Shown here: positions 6,975 to 12,327 of the stretch, in pieces
Numbering within the stretch: the stretch's first letter is position 1
Layout of the letters: every line of letters starts with the position of its first letter
Assembly: GCA_947177085.1 (NCBI GenBank)
Contig: CAMWTD010000040.1
Coordinates: forward strand, 1 to 12,327
Direction of reading: 5' to 3'
Length of the DNA stretch: 12,327 bases
Source of the DNA: an uncultured Desulfovibrio sp.
Lineage (GTDB): Bacteria; Desulfobacterota; Desulfovibrionia; Desulfovibrionales; Desulfovibrionaceae
The notes under the pieces: model-generated
The model's input: the letters and a program-made list of their open reading frames with translations, nothing else
What the model was told of the DNA's origin: nothing
Databases searched by the model: none
Program-made: the position numbers and the translations under genes

Positions 6975-7702
6975 CGCTCGCGCCAGGGCTCCCAGGGGGA
7001 GAGGCGCGGTTCCGCATCGTCGCGCGGTCGTGCCGCATCTTCCACTTCAGGAGCAAGGGCGACTTCAAGCTGCCGCAGAAACTCGCCCCGCCGCAGGAGC
7101 TTCGCCCCCATGCGCTCCATGTGCGGCGTGGCCTGCTGGCAATCCAGCAACGCGGCTCCGCGCCTCCTGAGCAGTCCCACAAGAGCGGCAAGGGCCGCGC
7201 GCGATGCCTCCGACTCCACATGGAACATGGACTCGCCGAAAAAGGCGCGCCCCAATGCCACGCCATAGAGGCCGCCCACCAGCTTGCCGTCGTGCCATGT
7301 TTCAATGGAATGGGCATAGCCGAAAGAGTGCAGCCTTTCATATGCCGTCAGCATCTCGGGCGTGATCCACGTTCCCGGCGGCTCTGGGCCCTGTCTCGGG
7401 GCGGCGCAGGCGCTGATGACCCGGCCGAAGGCCGCGTCCAGCGTCACGGTGAAGGGTGAGGCCCGCAAGCTGCGGGCGCTTCTCCTCGGCAGGCGGAAAG
7501 CGTCCAGCGGCAGCACGCAACGCGGGTCCGGCGACCACCAGAGCAGGGGCAGGCCGGCCCCGTACCAGGGAAAGATGCCCCGGCTGTAGGCAGCAAGCAA
7601 CCGCACCGGCCCGAGGTCGCCCCCCCTGCAGAGGGGCGCGTCAGCCGGTGCGGTTGCAGGATCGGGAAAGAGCGCCGCCAGCCGGGAAAACAGGGCCAAC
7701 AT
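6914..7702 (-). CDS. aat: Leucyl/phenylalanyl-tRNA--protein transferase
   Basis: Transfers Leu or Phe from aminoacyl-tRNA to proteins with N-terminal Lys or Arg, creating primary N-degrons that ClpS delivers to ClpAP; cytoplasmic. 262 residues (E. coli 234). Diagnostic blocks are GGDLGPVRLLAAYSRGIFPW (27-46), LLWWSPDPR (53-61), GTWITPEM (110-117), HSIETW (131-136), LVGGLYGVALG (141-151), GESMFH (156-161, with E157 at the catalytic-site position of E. coli E156), and LLDCQ (185-189). About 40 residues at the C-terminus go beyond the conserved core, are charged and Pro-rich, and end with a CGPC pair (247-250); this tail is what overlaps the plus-strand gene. The ATG has AGGG five bases upstream and lies 20 bases after the clpA stop, so it is the last gene of the clpS-clpA-aat run. 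Confidence 0.97.
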   Translation of the reverse strand: MLALFSRLAALFPDPATAPADAPLCRGGDLGPVRLLAAYSRGIFPWYGAGLPLLWWSPDPRCVLPLDAFRLPRRSARSLRASPFTVTLDAAFGRVISACAAPRQGPEPPGTWITPEMLTAYERLHSFGYAHSIETWHDGKLVGGLYGVALGRAFFGESMFHVESEASRAALAALVGLLRRRGAALLDCQQATPHMERMGAKLLRRGEFLRQLEVALAPEVEDAARPRDDAEPRLSPWEPWRERYEFCGPCGDASADAWAERS

Positions 7703-7722
7703 GGCTTCCCTGCCCTCTGGCG

Positions 7723-10008
7723 CTATTTTGCCGGGGAAGCCGCTGCCGTGGCCATATCCTTCCGCTTGCGGCCCCGGGGGGCCGGTGTGAGGGCGAGCTT
7801 GTCGTCCTTCACGCCCAGGCGCACCGCGCCGCCCTTTTTCAGGAAGCCGAAGAGCAGCTCGGTGGCCAGCTTGTCCTCCAGTTCGCCGCGCAGGAGGCGG
7901 CGCAGGGGCCGCGCGCCCATGGCGGGGTCAAAGCCGTGTTTCGCCAACCACTGCCGCGCGGGCTCGGAAACGCGCAGCTCCACCTTGCGCCCGGAGAGCG
8001 TTCCCCGGATCTCGTCGAGGAACTTGTCCACGATGCGGAGCATCATGGGCTCTGTCAGGCTGTGGAAGGGAACCATGGCGTCGAGCCGGTTGCGGAATTC
8101 CGGCGCGAAGAGCCGTTCCACCGCCTTGAGGCCCTTATGCGCCGCATCGGTGGGCGCGGCCTCGCCAAAGCCGATGGGCGCGCCGGACATCTCAAAGGCT
8201 CCGGCATTGGAGGTCATGATGATGATGGCATTGGAAAAATCGGTCTTGCGGCCCGAATTGTCCGTCAGCGTGCCATAATCCATGACTTGAAGCAGCACAT
8301 TAAAGATGTCGGGATGCGCTTTTTCCACCTCATCCAGCAGGATGACGGAATACGGGGCCTTGCGCACGGCCTCGGTGAGCTGGCCGCCCTCGTCATAGCC
8401 CACATAGCCCGGAGGCGAGCCGATGAGCCGGGAGACCGAGTGCTTTTCCATGTATTCGCTCATGTCAAAGCGCAGGAACTCCACACCGAGGATCTCCGCG
8501 AGGCTGCGGGCCACTTCGGTCTTGCCCACGCCCGTGGGCCCGTAGAAGAGGAAGGAGCCCGCGGGACGCCGCTCCTGGCTCAGGCCCGCGCGGGCGCGCA
8601 GGATGGCGCGCACGGTGAGCCCGATGGCCTCGTCCTGGCCGAAGACGCGGCGCTTGAGGTCGCGCTCGAGGTGGGCGAGGCGGCTGCGCTCCGTGCCGGA
8701 GACCGTGCGCGGCGGAACGCCCGCCATGCGGGCCACGATACGCTCCACATCGGCCAGCGTCACGGCCGCGCGGCCCTCGCCGCCCTCGGCCTCCTGGCGC
8801 AGGCGCACCGCGGCGCCGCATTCGTCCATGACGTCGATGGCCTTGTCCGGGAGGAGGCGGTCACGCACATGCCTGGCCGAAAGGTCGGCCATGGCCTTGA
8901 GCACCGAAGGCGTGTAGCGCACGCCGTGATGCTCCGCATAGCGCCCTTCCAGCCCCTGCAGAATGGCGAAACATTCGTCCACGCTGGGCTCGCGCAGGTC
9001 GATGCGCTGGAAGCGGCGTGCGAGAGCGCGATCCTTCTCGAAATGCTTGCGGTATTCCTCGTAGGTGGTGGAGCCGATGCAGCGGATCTCGCCATTGGCG
9101 AGCGCTGGCTTGAGCATGTTGGCCGCATCCAGCGAGCCCCCCGAGGTCTCGCCAGCGCCCACGAGGGTGTGGATCTCGTCAATGAACAGGATGGCGTCAG
9201 GCATGTTCTTGAAGGCTTCCACGATGCCCTTGATGCGCGCCTCGAAATCGCCCCGGTAGCGCGTGCCCGCCACGAGCAGACCCATGTTGAGGGCGAAGAT
9301 GCGCGTCCTTGAAAAAAGCTCCGGCACTTTGCCCTCGGCGATGCGCAGGGCAAGGCCCTCGGCCATGGCCGTCTTGCCGACGCCGGCCTCGCCCACGAAG
9401 AGGGGATTGTTCTTGCGGCGGCGGCAGAGGATCTCGATGGCGCGGTCCAGCTCCTGCGCGCGGCCCACCAGCGGGTCGATCTTGCCCTCGCGGGCCTTGG
9501 CCGTGAGGTCCACGGTAAATTCCGCGAGCGGGTCCTTTTCGCCCTTGCCGCCCTCCTCCCACTTGCGTTCCCCGCCTTCGCGCTCCATGCCGTGCGAGAT
9601 GAAGGTGAGCACGTCGAGGCGGTTGACGCCCTGCTTGTGGAGGAAGTAACGGGCGTAGCTCTCTTCCTCGTCCATGATGGCTATAAGCAGGTCGCCCATT
9701 TCCACGGCGGCGCGCCCGGAGGAACGCACATGCCCCAGCGCGCGCTCGAGCACCCGCTGGACGCCTTCGGTCTGGGCGATGCGGTAATCACCTGGCTGCG
9801 GCGCGGAGTCCATTTCGGAGCGGAAAAAGCCTTCCAGCTGCTCGCGGAGCAGGCCCACACCCGCGCCGCTACCTTCGAGGATGATCCTGCCCTTGGTGTT
9901 CTTGGTGAGCGAGAAAAGGAGGTGCTCCACGGTCAGCATGTCGTGGCCGCGGCGCTGCACTTCCATGACGGCGTCCCTGAGGACATCCTGTACGCTTTTG
10001 CTCAGCAT
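7723..10008 (-). CDS. clpA: ATP-dependent Clp protease ATP-binding subunit ClpA
   Basis: Hexameric AAA+ unfoldase that threads substrates into ClpP; with ClpS it degrades N-degron proteins. 761 residues from the chosen ATG (E. coli 758). Two Clp N-terminal repeats (about 1-140, with TVEHLL) precede a Gly/Glu/Lys-rich linker (about 145-160). D1 has Walker A GEAGVGKT (206-213), pore loop RYRG (250-253) and Walker B ILFIDE (273-278). D2 has Walker A GPTGVGKT (490-497), pore loop GYVG (534-537) and Walker B ILLDE (556-560). The ClpP-docking tripeptide is IGF (612-614), where E. coli has IGL. The C-terminus ends in a short basic tail (RGRKRK). The ATG at 10008 starts MLSKS like E. coli MLNQE and has GGAG five bases upstream. 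An ATG at 10074 would add 22 residues and overlap the clpS stop as ATGA; it remains possible. No ClpP gene is present here. Confidence 0.97.
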   Translation of the reverse strand: MLSKSVQDVLRDAVMEVQRRGHDMLTVEHLLFSLTKNTKGRIILEGSGAGVGLLREQLEGFFRSEMDSAPQPGDYRIAQTEGVQRVLERALGHVRSSGRAAVEMGDLLIAIMDEEESYARYFLHKQGVNRLDVLTFISHGMEREGGERKWEEGGKGEKDPLAEFTVDLTAKAREGKIDPLVGRAQELDRAIEILCRRRKNNPLFVGEAGVGKTAMAEGLALRIAEGKVPELFSRTRIFALNMGLLVAGTRYRGDFEARIKGIVEAFKNMPDAILFIDEIHTLVGAGETSGGSLDAANMLKPALANGEIRCIGSTTYEEYRKHFEKDRALARRFQRIDLREPSVDECFAILQGLEGRYAEHHGVRYTPSVLKAMADLSARHVRDRLLPDKAIDVMDECGAAVRLRQEAEGGEGRAAVTLADVERIVARMAGVPPRTVSGTERSRLAHLERDLKRRVFGQDEAIGLTVRAILRARAGLSQERRPAGSFLFYGPTGVGKTEVARSLAEILGVEFLRFDMSEYMEKHSVSRLIGSPPGYVGYDEGGQLTEAVRKAPYSVILLDEVEKAHPDIFNVLLQVMDYGTLTDNSGRKTDFSNAIIIMTSNAGAFEMSGAPIGFGEAAPTDAAHKGLKAVERLFAPEFRNRLDAMVPFHSLTEPMMLRIVDKFLDEIRGTLSGRKVELRVSEPARQWLAKHGFDPAMGARPLRRLLRGELEDKLATELLFGFLKKGGAVRLGVKDDKLALTPAPRGRKRKDMATAAASPAK

Positions 10009-10013
10009 AGTCA

Positions 10014-10036
10014 CTCCACGCGGGCCAAAGGCCCGC
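10014..10036 (-). promoter_or_regulatory. Hairpin next to the clpA ribosome binding site
   Basis: The 62-base gap between the clpS stop and the preferred clpA start contains a perfect 7-bp inverted repeat, GCGGGCC TTT GGCCCGC (10020-10036). Read on the minus strand it ends two bases before the clpA Shine-Dalgarno GGAG (10014-10017), which is five bases before the ATG. No T-run follows, so it is not a standard terminator. It could tune clpA translation relative to clpS, stabilise a processed clpA mRNA end, or be chance in a GC-rich region. If translation starts at 10074 the same bases encode residues 15-20 of an extension. Confidence 0.5.
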
Positions 10037-10070
10037 CAAAACCCGCCATTATCCTCATGGTTCTTGGCGG

Positions 10071-10388
10071 TCATAGCTTTTCAAGGCTGCACTTGAGGGG
10101 GAAACCCGCCTGCCGGGCCGCTTTATGCACGAGGGCCACCTTGGTTTCCGCCACTTCCCGCGTGTAGACGCCGCACTGGCCGATGCCGTGCTGGTGCACA
10201 TCAAGCATGATCGCCGTGGCGTCCTCCAGCGTCCTGTGGAAGATGCTCCTCAGGATGCCGACCACAAACTCCATGCTTGTGTAATTGTCGTTATGCAGAA
10301 GGACGCGATAGCGCGCGGGTTCACGCACCTCTTTTTCAAGCCGTGTGGGGCGCTCAGTATCCACCCCGGCTGATGCGTTGGACGGCAT
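10071..10388 (-). CDS. clpS: ATP-dependent Clp protease adaptor ClpS
   Basis: N-recognin adaptor that binds proteins beginning with Leu, Phe, Tyr or Trp and hands them to the ClpA N-domain. 105 residues (E. coli 106). A flexible N-terminal extension (1-25) leads into the conserved core RVLLHNDNYTSMEFVV (28-43). N33 and D34 match the E. coli N34/D35 that hold the substrate alpha-amino group, H65 in MLDVH matches H66, and M39 matches the gatekeeper Met40 that excludes beta-branched residues. CGVYTREVAETKV (72-84) and the ending SLEKL are typical. The residue after D34 is Asn, where E. coli has Asp. GGGAG precedes the ATG by about five bases. It lies 26 bases after the CYTH gene and directly before clpA, the usual arrangement. 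The pocket residues predict normal N-degron specificity. Confidence 0.97.
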   Translation of the reverse strand: MPSNASAGVDTERPTRLEKEVREPARYRVLLHNDNYTSMEFVVGILRSIFHRTLEDATAIMLDVHQHGIGQCGVYTREVAETKVALVHKAARQAGFPLKCSLEKL

Positions 10389-10414
10389 GGCTTCTCCCGG
10401 ATGCCCTCATGATT

Positions 10415-11059
10415 TCAGAAACATGCGGCCGCCTCGTCAGGAAGGCCGAGCCGCCGCCGCAAGGCGCGTCGTTCTTCGGGCCCGAACACGAAGGAGCGTT
10501 CCGGCGGCAGCCCCTGGGCGCTCCGCCATTCCTGATGGAGCGCATGATAACTTTTGGTGCTGATTTCGTGTTTGTCAAGGCCAAGCAACGCCGCGACAGC
10601 GTCCAGCGCCTCGGGCGGGCCCTCCAGTTCCACCACTCTCGCAAAGGGGAGTTCGTCCAGTTCCACCAGCATGGGCGCGCCCCCTGGGACGTCTTGGGCT
10701 AGCCGCCAGACGGAGCGCACCTTCTCATAGCGGGCGGCCGCCCCAAAACCGAGACCCGTGAGCACCGCGCCCATGACGGCGGCGCTCTCCACATGAAGCT
10801 CGCGCTCCTCCCGGGCCTTGAACACGCCGGCGGTTGGCGCGGGCAGTTTCAGCGTGAGTACATGGCAAGTGCGGCCGGGCCATTCCTGGCTGCGCACGCG
10901 GAGCAGCTTCCCGGCTCCCCAGAGGCTGAGTTCAGGGGTGTCATACACCACATTGGACTCGAAGTGCGCGCCCAGGTCTTCCGCGCCGGCCGCGGCCAGC
11001 GCCAGGCGCAGACGCCCGAAATCCACGCCGAGATATTTGCGTTCCGTCTCAAGGGCCAT
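10415..11059 (-). CDS. CYTH-domain protein (class IV adenylate cyclase-like / triphosphate tunnel enzyme)
   Basis: 214-residue soluble protein of the CYTH superfamily, whose members act on triphosphates inside an eight-stranded barrel: CyaB-type adenylate cyclase, thiamine triphosphatase or inorganic triphosphatase. The signature ExExK is at the N-terminus as E4, E6 and K8. Other tunnel residues alternate as expected: KLLRVR with R54 and R56, LTLKLP with K71, EERELHV (84-90), RYEKVRSVWRL (110-120), VELDELPF (132-139) and VVELEG (142-147). The last 40 or so residues extend beyond the barrel and contain a basic stretch (RRALRRRLG). GGGGA precedes the ATG by eight bases, and the gene starts 14 bases after the radA stop. 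The superfamily call is firm. Which reaction it performs cannot be decided from sequence; class IV cyclase is the name I would expect for Desulfovibrio-type homologues. Confidence 0.87.
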   Translation of the reverse strand: MALETERKYLGVDFGRLRLALAAAGAEDLGAHFESNVVYDTPELSLWGAGKLLRVRSQEWPGRTCHVLTLKLPAPTAGVFKAREERELHVESAAVMGAVLTGLGFGAAARYEKVRSVWRLAQDVPGGAPMLVELDELPFARVVELEGPPEALDAVAALLGLDKHEISTKSYHALHQEWRSAQGLPPERSFVFGPEERRALRRRLGLPDEAAACF

Positions 11060-11073
11060 GCGCGCGTCCCCAC

Positions 11074-12327
11074 TCAGGAGCGGTTGAAGAGCCGCCGTTG
11101 CAGCTCGGCAATGGTGCGGACGCCGCCGGGAATGTCAGCCCCGTCCTCGTCCTTGCCCGCGAATGGCCGCACGATGGGGGAAAAGCCGAGCCTTTTGGCC
11201 TGGGCTAGGCGGATGGACTGCCCCGCCACGGGGCGCACCTGGCCGTTGAGATCCACCTCGCCCCAGAAAATGCCCCGCTCGGGGAGCGGCACATCATAAT
11301 AGGAGGACAATACGGCGGCAACGAGGGCGAGATCCAGCCCCGGCTCCTGCAGGCGCATCCCGCCGCCCACCTTGGCGTAAATATCCACCTGCCCGAAATT
11401 GAGCTTGAGCCGTTTTTCCAGTACGGCCAGCAAAAGGTGGAGGCGATTGGCGTCAAACCCGAGCGCGGCCCGGCGCGGGATGCTCAAAAATGTCCGCGCG
11501 ACCAGGGCCTGCACCTCCACGGCAAGGGGCCGCTGCCCGTCCACGGCCATGACCACGGCCGTGCCCGAAAGCGCCGGGTCGCGCGCGCCGAGAAAAAAAG
11601 TGGAGGGATCGTCCACAAGCTCCATGCCGCGGCCGCCCATGCGAAAGACGAGCAGCTCCTCGTTGGGGCCGAAGCGGTTCTTGAAGACGCGCAAGAGCCG
11701 GAACATCTGGCGTCGGTCCCCCTCCAGGGAAATGACCGTATCCACCATATGCTCAAGCAGGCGCGGGCCGGCAAGCACCCCGTCCTTGGTCACGTGCCCC
11801 ACCAGGATAAGAGTCACGCCGAGTCGGCGGCAGGCCTCCTGCAGGGTGGTGGCCACGGCGCGCACCTGCCCAACGTTTCCGGGCAGGCCCTCGGCCTCGA
11901 GGCTTGTCAGCGTCTGGACGGAATCCACCACCACAAGGGCCGGCCGCTCTCCTCCGGGCGCGCTTTCGAGCGCCTCCGCCACGTCCTCGACGCGCGAAGT
12001 GGCGAGGGCCAGCAGCTTGGGCCCCAGCAGGCCGAGGCGCTCGCCCCGGGCCTTGATCTGCGGCAGGGATTCCTCGCCGCTCGCATAGAGCACGGGACGT
12101 CCCTGCGCCGCCACCGAGCCCGCCACCTGCAGCAGGAGGGTGGACTTGCCGATGCCGGGTTCTCCGCCCACCAGAATGGCCGCGCCCGGCACAAGGCCCT
12201 TGCCAAGCACCCGGTCCAGCGCGGCAAGGCCGCTCGTAAAGGGCTGATGGTCGCCGTCGGCCACATCCCGGAGGAGGAGTGGGCGGCTCTCAACCGCGCC
12301 TGCGCCGCGCGCGGGGGCGCGCCCCCG
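11074..12327 (-). CDS. radA: DNA repair protein RadA, N-terminus outside window
   Basis: RecA-like, DnaB-type branch-migration ATPase that helps RecA process recombination intermediates. 417 residues are visible and the frame is open to the window edge, so the usual N-terminal Cys4 zinc finger (about 40 residues) must lie outside; full RadA is about 455 residues. A GTG at 12264 is in frame but is internal, since RadA-like sequence continues upstream of it. In visible numbering, Walker A GEPGIGKS is at 55-62, YASGEES at 81-87, Walker B LVVVDS at 131-136, and the RadA-specific KNRFG motif at 216-220. The C-terminal Lon-like domain has GGMRLQEPGLDLAL and GEVDLNGQVRPV, a non-proteolytic scaffold in this family. 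It heads the visible part of the operon to clpS-clpA-aat. The region upstream of the ATPase is an Arg/Ala/Gly linker coded by very GC-rich DNA. Confidence 0.96.
   Translation of the reverse strand, partial: RGRAPARGAGAVESRPLLLRDVADGDHQPFTSGLAALDRVLGKGLVPGAAILVGGEPGIGKSTLLLQVAGSVAAQGRPVLYASGEESLPQIKARGERLGLLGPKLLALATSRVEDVAEALESAPGGERPALVVVDSVQTLTSLEAEGLPGNVGQVRAVATTLQEACRRLGVTLILVGHVTKDGVLAGPRLLEHMVDTVISLEGDRRQMFRLLRVFKNRFGPNEELLVFRMGGRGMELVDDPSTFFLGARDPALSGTAVVMAVDGQRPLAVEVQALVARTFLSIPRRAALGFDANRLHLLLAVLEKRLKLNFGQVDIYAKVGGGMRLQEPGLDLALVAAVLSSYYDVPLPERGIFWGEVDLNGQVRPVAGQSIRLAQAKRLGFSPIVRPFAGKDEDGADIPGGVRTIAELQRRLFNRS
12312..12327. repeat. Perfect 16-bp GC palindrome at the window edge
   Basis: CGGGGGCGCGCCCCCG is its own reverse complement and runs to the last base of the window, so the arms may continue outside. 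It lies in the radA coding region, in the linker between zinc finger and ATPase. No T-run is seen on the leftward side. It is probably a result of Arg/Gly/Ala/Pro codons in a GC-rich genome. Confidence 0.6.

Noticed and set aside
7456..9312. Long plus-strand open frame (about 618 codons) opposite aat and clpA
   Set aside because: It runs across two well-defined opposite-strand genes and has no motif of its own.
12262..12264. GTG as the start of radA
   Set aside because: The frame stays open upstream with plausible linker sequence, and RadA proteins carry a zinc finger before this point, so the true start is outside the window.
1..12327. CRISPR, insertion sequence, phage, tRNA or defence-system signatures
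   Set aside because: No repeated spacer units, transposase motifs, tRNA-like cloverleaf or defence-gene domains were seen; the gene content is core metabolism, repair and proteolysis.

Overview
The window is GC-rich and very densely packed: eleven protein genes cover nearly all of it and no gap exceeds about 70 bases. Codon use is uniformly GC-ending, which also creates many long antisense shadow frames that are not genes. The gene set (clpS-clpA-aat next to uvrB-ligA, a Desulfovibrio-style LigA with DPK-LDG at the active site, and a class IV cyclase-like CYTH protein after radA) suggests a delta-type proteobacterium, most likely a member of the Desulfovibrionaceae. That assignment is inference from protein character and remembered gene order; there is no rRNA or other taxonomic marker in the window.

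Right block, read leftward on the minus strand (about 12327 to 6914): radA (5' end outside the window), a CYTH-domain protein, clpS, clpA and aat. Spacings are 14, 26, 62 and 20 bases, so this looks like one operon. ClpS, ClpA and Aat together are the bacterial Leu/N-degron pathway: Aat adds Leu or Phe to N-terminal Lys/Arg, ClpS picks up the destabilised N-terminus, and ClpA unfolds the substrate for ClpP, which is not in this window. The 62-base clpS-clpA gap holds a perfect 7-bp hairpin directly upstream of the clpA Shine-Dalgarno sequence.

Middle: one plus-strand gene (6459-6974) for an unrecognised 171-residue protein. It is divergent from uvrB and its 3' end runs 61 bases into the 3' end of aat on the opposite strand.

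Left block, also read leftward (6391 to 1): uvrB, ligA, dapB, a SMUG2-type uracil-DNA glycosylase and an NAD(P)H-dependent FMN reductase (3' end outside the window). Gaps are 14 and 40 bases, then a 14-base overlap, then 20 bases. This is mainly a DNA-repair operon: nucleotide excision (UvrB), base excision (SMUG2) and nick sealing (LigA), with a lysine/peptidoglycan biosynthesis gene (dapB) and a flavin reductase carried along.

I found no mobile element, CRISPR array, tRNA, rRNA or phage gene. Most of the window is ordinary housekeeping. The least explained items are the plus-strand unknown gene, the SMUG2 glycosylase in a repair operon, the CYTH protein between radA and clpS, and the clpS-clpA hairpin.
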